DNA of 64,000 nucleotides. Origin: Lineus longissimus. Its lineage: Eukaryota; Nemertea; Pilidiophora; Heteronemertea; Lineidae. The stretch lies in contig NC_088309.1 of the NCBI RefSeq assembly GCF_910592395.1, forward strand, positions 2,172,501-2,236,500, written 5' to 3'. Position 1 is the stretch's first letter. Each line of letters opens with the position of its first letter. The translations under genes and the position numbers were made by a program. The notes beneath the pieces were generated by a model. The model was not told the origin of the DNA, did no database searches, and saw only the letters and a list, made by a program, of their open reading frames with translations. Positions 51,310-61,621 of this stretch are shown piece by piece.

Positions 51310-52510
51310 TACAGACTGAGATTCTGTCAATCTGGATGTTGGTACAGACTGACTGACAATTTGTCCTCAGTGTCAATATTGACTGGTTGAGATTCTGTCA
51401 ATCTTGACCTTTGTACAGACTAGCTGTTGGGACACCCTGGGCTGGTTGTCATCCTGCGTCGATACAGTTTGTTATTTTGTCTCCTCTATGTTGGTACATA
51501 CTGGTTGCTATTACGTCCTGGATGTCGGTTCAGACTGGCTGGGATTTGTTCCTCGATGTCGCTGCAGACGGACTATGATGCCCTCGAAATCTGTACAGAC
51601 TGGCTGTGATTGTGCCCTCGAAATCTGTACAGATTGGCTGTGATTGTGTCCTTGAAGTGTATACAGACTGGCTGTGATTGTGTCATTTAAGTGTATACAG
51701 ACTGGCTGCGATTGTGCCCTTGAAGTGTATACAGACTGGCTGTGATTGTGCCCTTGAAGTGTATACAGACTGGTTGTGATTGTGTCATTTAAGTGTATAC
51801 AGACTGGCTGTGATTGTGTCCTTGAAGTGTATACAGACTGGCTGTGATTGTGTCCTTGAAGTGTATACAGACTGGCTGTGATTGTGTCCTTGAAGTGTAT
51901 ACAGACTGGCTGTGATTGTGCCCTTGAAGTGTATACAGACTGGTTGTGATTGTGCCCTTGAAGCCTACAGACTGGCTGTGATTGTGTCCTTGAAGTGTAT
52001 ACAGACTGGCTGTGATTGTGTCCTTGAAGTGTATACAGACTGGCTGCGATTGTGCCCTTGAAGTGTATACAGACTGGCTGTGATTGTGCCCTTGAAGCCT
52101 ACAGACTGGCTGTGATTGTGTCCTTGAAGTGTATACAGACTGGCTGTGATTGTGCCCTTGAAGCCTACAGACTGGCTGTGATTGTGCCCTTGAAGCCTAC
52201 AGACTGGCTGTGATTGTGCCCTTGAAGTGTATACAGACTGGCTGTGATTGTGTCATTTAAGTGTACGTGTATACAGACTGGCTGTGATTGTGTCATTTAA
52301 GTGTACGTGTATACAGACTGGCTGTGATTGTGCCCTTGAAGTGTATACAGACTGGTTGTGATTGTGTCCTATCTACAGCCTGGCTGTGATTGTGTCCTCC
52401 ATGTTTAAACAGAGCCGGTATTCTTTTCTCAATGTTGGTACAGAATGGTTGTCTTTGTCCTTGATGTCGATACGGATTGGTAGTTGTATTCTATCCTCGA
52501 TGTCAATAAG
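51310..52510. repeat. Tandem array, 34-bp unit, between convergent genes
   Basis: The core (about 51590-52390) has over twenty units built on CAGACTGGCTGTGATTGTG with either TCCTTGAA, CCCTTGAA or TCATTTAA, then GTGTATA. Usual length is 34 bp; 31-bp units have GCCTA in place of GTGTATA, and two 40-bp units insert GTGTAC. Edges are diverged. The array fills most of the 1.69 kb between the RPUSD4 stop (51068) and the EIF2B1 stop (52756). The unit recalls the CAGACTGA..TGTC words of the 101-bp array at 2410-3385. Confidence 0.92.
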
Positions 52511-52567
52511 CACACTACCTTTGCAAAAAGAATAATATGAACACGCTCTTGTTATAACAGGCACATG

Positions 52568-52573
52568 TTTATT
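52568..52573 (-). terminator. Polyadenylation signal AATAAA for EIF2B1
   Basis: On the minus strand AATAAA lies about 185 nt after the EIF2B1 stop codon, the only good hexamer close by. A 3' end near 52550 is expected. Confidence 0.55.
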
Positions 52574-52755
52574 AAATATAAGTACCTCAATTTTAGCACA
52601 ATCTGTATGATTTGAACTTGGTTCACCATATCCCTTTTGAAAATGTCCACAACAATCCCGTCAGTCACCCATATATATCTGTCATGTTGCATCAAGAACA
52701 CAGATTGCACAGAGAAGTACACAGCGGTTGATGATGGTATCAACGCAACTAAAGT

Positions 52756-55700
52756 CTAGAGATATAACTTGATGAGTTCATCACTGACTGCCGATGGTGT
52801 TAGCACTCCCAAATCTGTGAACAATAACGTAATGTAAGAAGGAGGAGTGTAGTCGACCAGTGGGTGTTCCTTGGTTAGATCAATATTGCCTTTGATGGTT
52901 GATGAATGATACTGAAATGGGAATAAGGAAAACTATGTGAAAGGTATATTCAGCTTGTGCCAACCTGTGCCTGGTCATACAGTTGTTGATACGTGGACAC
53001 CAGATACAACTAGAATTGTCAGTTGAGTCTGCAGGCATACTCTGAAGTCTCCGCCACGGCGTTCTGAATGCGCATGTGCAGTCAGTGCGAACATCGTCTT
53101 GGTTCCCTCGGCTGTTCCTAGGAGGCGTGCTATTCCTGCCCTCTAGGAACAGCCGAGGGAACCAAGACGTGCGAGTAACGTTCCGAGTGCTCATTGCCGC
53201 AAAAACAATCTACGAAACTACAATGTATTCCGTGCTCAAAGTGCTCGAATAACGACGTACTGCCGACGTGGACTTGGAATAATAAATGAACTCGCCGTAC
53301 GTAAGAGCAGAATATTTTATCAATGTGCGGTTTTCTCGAAACTTCGTGTCAAATCTTGACAAAATTGCGACAATTGAAATCCACCCACAAGCACTACAAC
53401 GTGTACACACGCATAGGCACATCGGCGCCCTAGGCCGAGGTTGATTTTGCCGAGAAAGTTTCCTAGCTAACCCAAGAGTCTCCTCTCACGGCCACTACGT
53501 GCCGTGGCGGAGACTAACAAGCCACAGATTACCGTCCCATTAGACAGAGCCTAGTTTTTGGCACTAGCACCTCAGATAATTGGCGTCTTTTGTCAATATG
53601 TAGAACTTGGAAAGACCAGTAAGAAGTGGAACTCTTCTTTCTCACCTTGAAATTTGCTGGTATATCTCTTTGATTTAGCGGGAATTCCCTTGTGAATTTA
53701 AAACTTTCTGCCACCACATACACTGGTTTTCCTAACTCCTTAGCAGATAATGCCATAGTGTATGTCCCTATCTGAAAAATGAACACAGCGTGGTGAAATA
53801 CATTTAAGCGATCTGTGGAGTTCTTGCTTCAATTGTTGACTTAGAAATGGGAACTATTCAAAGGTTTCAGCTCCCTCTGGAGTATCACTTGTCCGAACTG
53901 CATGCATTCAGCACACAGAACTGGCATTCACACCTGGCCATCTCTGCCAACTAGGAACTCCAGAGTGGAGAGATGGAACTAGGAATAATTGATGTGCTCA
54001 AGGACACAAAGACAAAACAGATGTGATCCTTCCAAGCGTCAAACTACAACCTCTTGATTATGAGCCTGGTCCTCTTACCACTATGCCACTTATCTCCCCA
54101 TGGCTTGATTGAAACAATGGTTACCTTATTTATTATTCCTCCACTTTCTACCACTCCTTCAGCTCCTATGAGAACCAGATCCACATTTTCCATGATGTAC
54201 CTGAAGTACCGAAAGGAGAGTAACTAAATGACAAATTTCATTGCCATGAAATGATCACCTGTTTTGGACTTGCCAACCATGTTAGTCATTTCACCTAAAG
54301 AGTGTGAGTACTTACCCAACCGCAGCATCTAGAATTAAGGTGGCTGGTATTCCAAGAGCTGTGACTTCATCAAACATGTCGACACTGGAATGAAAAACAT
54401 CACTCATATGAACACAGTATACTCATATTAACAAAACAAAACACGCACCCATTGGTTAAAGCAGTCAGGCCAAGCGACCGCATTCTTATTACCACTTTGG
54501 TGACCCTAGATAGCATGTTCATGCTACTTCTGATGACCCACCATTGTCTATTGAGCTCATAATTTAATGGTAATTGCTCAGATCTCATCCACTTCCTTAC
54601 CTACCCTGATTTATCTGGCATCGACTCTGTCAAGTAGACATTGAACCGTTTGTTGGCAGCAGCAGCTTCCTTGAACAGTTCGAGCACCACGCGCGATTTG
54701 GAATGAGTCAAAATAGTCTGAAAAGCAGAGAAGACATGGTGGAAATACATGTAGGGAGACCAGTTTAAGGGTGCCAGGCTCATAATTAGGAGGTTGTTGG
54801 TTTGATTCTCTAGAGGATATTTGTTGTTTTGCCTTGGTAAAACACTGCAAACAAGATTTACAACTAAATCTTTTTGGCTCTTGTTAGTGCCGACTTTCAG
54901 ATTATCTAGGAGCTTAGGTGAGAGCAAGAAATCATGAAGGCATAGATTTTGGACTGTACATAGTTTGATTGAAAACCAGGTGGAAATAAGATGTCGATTT
55001 TCTCCTAATTCATCCTACAGTTATTTGAATTATGACTTACAGTCCCATCTCTAATAAAAGGAATGCCTATTTTTGCAATTTTTCTTCGAGAACGAGAGAC
55101 TTTATTCAGGAACACCTTTCCCCTCTCCACCAAAACACTTTTGCAGTCTTGAAAATCCTGAAAAGAAGAAATGATCCAGTAAATGGGACACTTCATTTAT
55201 TCCGGTTTTATCCGACTATGGCCTTTTCATGAACACGAAAGTAAGAACTGATAGTATCACTATAAATGATGGTTGGGCAGCAGGTTAAGACCAACTTACT
55301 GCATGAAGGAACCAATTTCTGATAGAGTTAATCTCATTAATTACTTACTGGATGATCTAGTGAAGTGAGTGTGATGAACCGAACAAACAGATCACAACCT
55401 GAGGCTATCGATGCCACCGGTCCATCTGTCTGCTGGAGGATCTTAATGGCGAGGTTGAGATTCTCTCGCAATCCAAGTAACGTCTCCGCTGAAACAGATA
55501 AGATAAGAGTAAGTTAGGTTGAAGGAGACTATAGGCAGAAGTTAGCAATTATTGGTGACTTAGTGTAACTTAATGTGATCAATCTGACTCCTGCATCTCA
55601 GGAGACTTAATTGCCGAAGTGATTGGGAATTTGTTTCCTTTCACATATCATGCTTGAGAGCTCCATTCATTCAGGGATCTATGAAACAAAACTTATCTAT

Positions 55701-56115
55701 TACGTCAGGATCACCGACTAGATCCTCCTTGGCGTTCACATTAAGATTTGATCTTTTGGTACCTGGATTCACTCTGATAAACTCTATCAATGTCTTGATG
55801 GCTGCAACAGCTTGTGATGTGCTCGGATCTTCCTGCATCAGGTGGTTGTAATACGGAACAATATCTGAAATCAATCCCCAGACATTACATGGGTCAGGGA
55901 CAGAGGCTCCCAACAACACAACTTGTCATTCATTGTGATGTATTGTAGCTATATGCCAGATCATGAGGTGACCACTGTAAACAAATGGTGCATGTAACTT
56001 ATTGTAGCAATTCTGAATCAAAAAGCGCCCATTTGAGGCAAGATTGTTACTATATCAAACGAAATACATGTTGAAAACGAAAATCAATAGTCGTTATCTA
56101 ACCATTTGAGTCCAT
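52756..56115 (-). CDS. EIF2B1: Translation initiation factor eIF2B subunit alpha, complete
   Basis: Minus-strand exons: 56115-56103, 55864-55763, 55488-55349, 55157-55041, 54717-54605, 54384-54316, 54200-54125, 53771-53646, 52911-52756 (912 nt, 303 aa; human 305). Family words in order: [109 protein letters not shown], and the C-terminal [20 protein letters not shown]. The protein is a subunit of the eIF2B guanine-nucleotide exchange factor; the alpha subunit stabilises the decamer and lets phosphorylated eIF2 inhibit it (integrated stress response). The first coding exon is only 13 nt (Met-Asp-Ser-Asn plus one base); it joins in frame and gives the expected N-terminal length, but is the least certain exon. 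Introns contain two SINE-like pieces and a hairpin. Confidence 0.95.
53047..53515. mobile_element. Hairpin-rich insert in the last EIF2B1 intron
   Basis: GTCTCCGCCACGGC near 53047 has its reverse complement GCCGTGGCGGAGAC near 53502, bracketing about 470 bp that are richer in CpG than the surrounding intron. Inside, 53095-53121 and 53143-53169 are perfect 27-nt inverted arms (CGTCTTGGTTCCCTCGGCTG and on) around a 21-nt loop. A third stem is GTCTCCTCTCACGGC / GCCGTGGCGGAGAC at about 53476-53515. This suggests a palindromic DNA transposon, but I see no target-site duplication. Confidence 0.5.
53925..54101 (-). repeat. tRNA-Met-like SINE in an EIF2B1 intron
   Basis: Minus-strand head GGGGAGATAAGTGGCATAGT then GGTAAGAGG (A box), CTCATAATC in the anticodon position (CAT) and GAGGTTGTAGTTTGACGC (decayed B box) resemble tRNA-Met. 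The body contains the reverse complement of GTGCTCAAGGACACAAAGAC, a word common in invertebrate SINEs. It is too diverged to be a working tRNA. Confidence 0.55.
54757..54850 (+). repeat. Second tRNA-Met-like SINE fragment, opposite orientation
   Basis: CCAGGCTCATAATTAGGAGG is followed by GTTGGTTTGATTCTCTAGAG, a B-box-like run, and then GCCTTGGTAAAACACT. It matches the anticodon-to-T-arm part of the copy at 53925-54101 but lies on the plus strand, in the preceding EIF2B1 intron. Confidence 0.5.
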
Positions 56116-56206
56116 TTTTAGCAGATTTTCATTGCATATCATCAGAAATTTTAGTCGAATTGTCGCTCTCGATATAACAATTTCCGCTTGAGCCGACAGT
56201 TTCAAG
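56116..56206. promoter_or_regulatory. Compact bidirectional promoter, EIF2B1 / DDX52
   Basis: Only 91 bp separate the start codons of EIF2B1 (56115, minus) and DDX52 (56207, plus), so both 5' UTRs and the core promoters must share or overlap this interval, or lie within the neighbouring first introns. There is no TATA box; GATATAACAA at 56171 is a weak candidate. The DDX52 start lies in TTTCAAGATGGCTGG, which resembles the YY1 consensus AAGATGGCGGC. Confidence 0.65.
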
Positions 56207-59200
56207 ATGGCTGGCATGAGCCTGTTTCGCAAACTTGGTGCCGGGGCAAAGTTTGATTTCAAACGTTTTCAAGGTGATGCGGAACGTTTAAAGGTGATGT
56301 ATGGTTGAAGCACACATTGCTTCATGTAACTGAAAAATATCAGAGAAATCTGATGCATCGTTTGGTGGTAATCGGTTGTCAAAGACGACACGTGTGTTTT
56401 CTCAGATTCATATGGGGCGCCATCGTGGCCATAATTTCATATGCGGACCTGACCCCAAATCACCTCAACCAATCTTTATTTCGGAATGAGTTTACAATCC
56501 CCGTTCAGGGCCCAAAAAAGGTCATCAATCGACAAAAAAGCGCCACTTTTCAATGGATTTATAGTTGAATGCGATCAAACTACGTCATTTCAGATCGGGG
56601 ATTGAAAATTTAAACCGTTATTTCTAGGTACTTCGCCCGAAAATCCAGGCATCAACGCAAGTGAAAAAAAAGTCTTGGGATTCTTTCGAACAGTCTGAAG
56701 AAAAATACCAAAATTCTTCAGATGATGAGCTCAGCAAATCTGGTGACGACAATGACAAAGTGTCAGACTCAGACCAAAGTAAATATGCCAAAAAGCGTAA
56801 AACTGATAGCGACAACGATAGTGGGAGTTCAGAAGGAGAGGAGGGAGACGAGTTATCTGATGATGGGGATAGTGAGGAGGAAGTTGAGCTTCAGATACTC
56901 GGCTCCATCAAGTCTAACAGCACAGAGACAAAGAGGCATGAGAGGAAGAGGAAGAAGAAGCAGTTATCCCCCGAGATTATAGCACAGTTGAAACAAGAGA
57001 AGGTAATCTATAAAGCACTGTCTAGTCGTCATGTCTAGTTTTAGGCCTCAGCTCAAGAGCCACTAAGTACACTACGTAGATGAAGTACCTTTTTCCTAGA
57101 AAGAGTGTCGTATGTCCCCCTCCCTTACCTCCACTTTTGACATTGATGCTCTCATTTGTGCAGTAACCTCCACAATAGAACTTTGGTCCCCTTATAAGAT
57201 CTGTCTTAAAGGGGGACTATAGGCTGGAGCAGAGGGGCTAATTTGGCCATCTTCAGGTGACTGATATACACAGCAAGGGCCCTAGGTCAAGTCCGATTCA
57301 GCACTATAATATATTCCTCGTAAAGCCTGAATCATTTCGACGTACTGTGAGATGTGAGAGACCCCTATTGTCAACTTCCTGTAACTTTATCTTGCCTGCC
57401 TAGCTGCTGCCTATATCGTGTCATTTCTTCCAGATAAATGGCTTCCGAAGACAACACAGAATCCATGCTTATGGGACTGACATACCTGATCCATTTGCCA
57501 AGTTTTCACAGCTTGAGGAAGAATATCATCTCCATTCTCGAGTAGTGAAGAATATTGGAGAGTCTGGCTATGATGCACCAACTCCAATTCAGATGCAGGC
57601 AATCCCAGTCATGATGATGGTAAGACTTCACCTAAATGTGGGCAAAATTTGGGTGTAGATAACTGAAAGTCCAGGCTTGTGATCTCTTAATGCAAAGTCA
57701 TGGTGCATATCGCTCCACTGGGATGTTTATTGTTAGGAAAACAGAACGACCGACTATCATCACATCACAGCAACCCATTTGTCTGAAAAAGGCTTTCTTT
57801 TTGTGTTCAGTTTGCTCAGCCAACATTGAATGTGAACAGAACAGAGCCGCAACAACCTGTTTCAGAATGACTGAAGATTTTTATCAAGTTGTTCTTTTTC
57901 AGCGACGCGAGATCTTGGCATGTGCCCCAACGGGATCTGGGAAAACAGCAGCGTTTCTGATTCCTGTGTTGCATCACTTGAAGGAGCCAAGGAATAGAGG
58001 TTTCAGGGCCTTGATATTGGCACCGACAAGAGAGTTGGCTCAGCAGGTAAAAAAACTTTGGAATTAGGAGTTGCAGACAAAATAATTCTGCCAAGATGAC
58101 TGTGTTTCTGTTTTTACATCACCTCTTCTTTTGTAGATATATCGAGAATGTTGCCGTTTGGCTGATGGCCGTGGTTTCAGAATCCATTACATCGACAAGG
58201 CCAGCAGTGCTATTAAGAAATTTGGTCCGAAATCGGCACAGAAGTTTGGTGAGTAATGTGACACTGTTGTCAGTTTTCTGCTCACAGCTTATATTACAGG
58301 TTGAGACATGTGGTCCTGCGTTGCATGACAGAGCCAATTTTTATCCATTTCTTTGCTGTTCATCTGTTTATGATACCACAACTTCAGTTATAATTCAGCT
58401 GTCTTGCCAAGAGTTGTCAGTTTTTGTTGTTTACCTGAATTGTTTAAATTCTCAAGTTGAATTCTTTCCTATTTCCCTTTTAGATATTTTGGTCACAACT
58501 CCAAACAGATTAGTGTATTTACTCAAACAGGAGCCACCGGTCATTAACTTGAAAAGGTACAAGTATTTACCAGATCTTGTGAACTGCCAATTACAAAAAC
58601 GCATTCTCCCAATTGTATCTCAGAATCATATTGGGTGACAAATACCAAAGCATAGTGCTCGAAAACTGCTCTCTCTGGGACACAAAGAGACTGACCACAT
58701 GGCGGAGAAATAGAGACAAAGCTTTAGTGATCAAGGAACTAGAGAGGACAGCTCGATTAATACAGGCCTGGTTCTGTACTATAGCCATATATAGAAAAGT
58801 AAATCAAACAGTTAGAAAAGGAGGACGGATAGCATTCATTTGCAAATGAAATAGTCACGATTATCTTGTTTATGGTATACTTTTAATGCCAAGGTGTTGA
58901 AAGAAAACTGTATCTTACCAGCAGGCTAATCTCTCTTTTCTGCTTCCTCTTAGTGTCGAATGGTTAATTGTTGATGAATCGGACAAACTCTTTGAAGAAG
59001 GAAAGCAAGGCTTCCGGGAGCAGCTAGCCATGATTTATAAGGCATGCGATTCTAAGAATGTGCGACGTGGCATGTTCAGCGCCACATTCGCGCACGATGT
59101 CGAGGAGTGGTGCAAACTTAACTTGGATAATGTGGTTTCTGTATATATTGGTGCTAGGTGAGTGAAGATCAGTCATCTAACAGGTCTGGCCTATACTCAA

Positions 59201-61437
59201 TATCTTGAGTACAACAGAATGGCGGCCTATACTCGAAAACTTGACCAAACGAAACATCACTTTATAAGATTTGTGAAAGATCAATATCTTTTGTTGCTCT
59301 TGTGCGCTAATGGAAAGGTGGAAATGATGCAGAAATCTGTTTGTGTGTGAGCTTAGTTGAAGTTGTTTATTTCAGAAATGCTGCTACCGACACTGTTGAT
59401 CAAGAGTTACTATTTGTCGGGAGTGAATCAGGTAAACTTCTGGCGATCCGTGACATCATACGGAAAGGATTTCAGCCTCCGATGTTAGTGTTTGTGCAGT
59501 CAAAAGAGAGAGCCAAGGAGTTGTTCCATGAGCTGATATATGATGGGATTAATGTAGATGTCATCCATGCAGATCGAACACAGTTACAGGTAAGATGAAG
59601 CCATGTCAATACATTTGAAGTTTGACCAATTGTGACCCATACACCTACAAAAATTTAACCTAGAACCTAGCATGTGGGAGTGTGGTGTACCGTGTACATG
59701 TCTTTCCTCAGCACTTTGTCTCATGGTCACTGCACTGTTGTCCATGGAACACAAATGGTTAACGTATGGGAGTATCAATGCCTGTTTCATCATTTATTTA
59801 CAGAGAGAAAACGTGGTGAAAAGTTTCCGTCTTGGGAAGATCTGGGTGCTGGTGTGTACTGAGCTGATGGGCCGAGGTATTGACTTCAAGGGGGTCAACT
59901 TGGTGGTGAACTATGACTTCCCAACATCAGCTATCAGTTACATCCATAGAATAGGTAAGATAACATTTCACAAATCAACAAAAAGCATGACATTATGTGT
60001 AGTAGCCATTTAAGGACGAAATTTGTGATATGACTCTCAACTGAAGAGGTGTTCTGGTCACACAGCCTAATCCTCATTAGTCATGGGAGGGAGAGAGCCA
60101 TGTGACACATCACTGCCTTAAAGTGAATGTAGAAGATCAAGTAGAAAGATAGAATATGGACCTCTCTATTGCTCCATGAAGTTGTTCCTTTTTTGAAATG
60201 CTAATTTGCAATAGTTGTGACAAGTTCATGTACATGTACAACATCATTTGGTTTCTTGACAGGTCGTACTGGTAGGGCTGGAAGGAAAGGCAAAGCTGTT
60301 ACCTTCTTCACCGAAGACGATGGCATCAACTTACGGAGGTAGGCTGATGAAAAACGCAGTTGTTAAGTGTGTATGAAAGTTCATCTGCATTGTGGTCCAG
60401 GCTTACATGGGCTACTGCTTTTTCTGTCTTTATAAGAGTTCTACGAGGTGTATGAAATTTGAAACCATAAGTCAGCTAGCATCCTACAGTGTCTGAAAAA
60501 GTAACTGATAAAATGTTGATTTTGTATTGAAAATGTCCATGTTTGTTTTTGCAGCATTGCAAATGTGATGAAACAAGCTGGTTGTCCAATACCTGACTTC
60601 ATGCTTAGTGTCAAGAGACCTAACAAGTGAGTAGCCTGTCGAAACTTGGTTTGACAAATAATGATCTTTGGAATTAATTGAACTGGAAGAAAATTGAAAT
60701 CTGTCAATGACCCATTTTCCCTAGCACAGTGAGTTCAGAGGAAGAGTCTTTATTTTCTTCTTATTAGCCTTTAGCATTGTCATTCTGTTGTATTTGTGAG
60801 TAAAATTTACATGTACCGGTATATTACAGTTGTCATATGACTTATTTTAGGAAAACAAGAAAGGTACTTGCTAACCATGTTCCAGAGAGAGAGGGTATTT
60901 CAACTGTTACGCAGTACGATAAGGAAAAAACTCAAAAGAAAAGGTGAGTTGTTCATCTAGCATAGCAGCTTGGAGAATTAATGAAAAGCCTGAGGTTAAT
61001 ACTCATATCTGAAATATCGTTTGCTGCAAACATTACTGCTTCTTTTGTACACTTTTGGCAGCATGTGAATTAGAGGTAATGTCGTCTGCATGTTCAGGCA
61101 GAGCAAACTTTCGAGGACCATCGCGATCTGCCATGGATCAAAATGAAAGACAACAAACTTATGAGTGTGATAGGGTCAACAGAGTAAACAAATACGACAC
61201 TGGTGAACAAATTTCATTTCTCACAGATTGGTAAACCTTACTTTTTTAAATTACAGAGAGGTTCTAAAAAGGATTGATGAAAAGAAGAGGAGCAAGAGGG
61301 AAAAACGTAAAAGGAGAAAATCTCATGCTAGGGAAGCCGGAGGAACGAGTGATGGGCCAGTGACACTGCTGAGTTCTGCTCAAAAGAGCAAAAAATCAAC
61401 AGTGAAAAAGACAAAGAAAACAGTGAAAAGTAGTTGA
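56207..61437 (+). CDS. DDX52: ATP-dependent RNA helicase DDX52 (yeast Rok1), complete
   Basis: Exons 56207-56293, 56628-57002, 57434-57619, 57903-58046, 58137-58248, 58484-58556, 58954-59157, 59376-59589, 59804-59954, 60263-60338, 60555-60626, 60851-60943, 61257-61437 give 1968 nt, 655 aa (human 599). The N terminus [16 protein letters not shown] is the family signature. An acidic, lysine-rich linker fills exon 2. Helicase motifs: [12 protein letters not shown] (Q), APTGSGKT (Walker A, 224-231), APTRELA (Ia), TTPNRL (Ib), DESD (II, 333-336), SAT (III, 368-370), LVFVQS (IV), [10 protein letters not shown] (V) and HRIGRTGR (VI, 513-520). DESD in place of DEAD is normal for DDX52/Rok1. The yeast orthologue acts in early 18S pre-rRNA processing in the nucleolus. 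The basic C-terminal tail ([13 protein letters not shown]) is likely a nuclear/nucleolar signal. It is divergent from EIF2B1. Confidence 0.96.
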
Positions 61438-61444
61438 TACAAGG

Positions 61445-61621
61445 AATAAATGAACAGTCAGAGGAAATAGCTTGTTGGACTAATAGCTGGTTCAGCTCAA
61501 GTTGAGCTGTGCAATGAAGGACTCTTTGGAAAGGACTGACAGATACTGTTAATGAATGCTAAGTTGCACTCGCCAAATTATGTGGCATGCGCAGTTTGGG
61601 ACCTCCTATTCGTGAAATAAA
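61445..61621 (+). terminator. Polyadenylation signals for DDX52
   Basis: AATAAA occurs at 61445-61450, a few bases after the stop codon, and at 61616-61621. The second is the likelier signal because the first leaves almost no 3' UTR. Confidence 0.5.

Noticed and set aside
54030-54101. Functional tRNA-Met gene
   Set aside because: The A-box region and anticodon loop look right, but the T arm (TAGTTTGAC) is decayed and the acceptor ends do not pair, so a SINE head is more likely.
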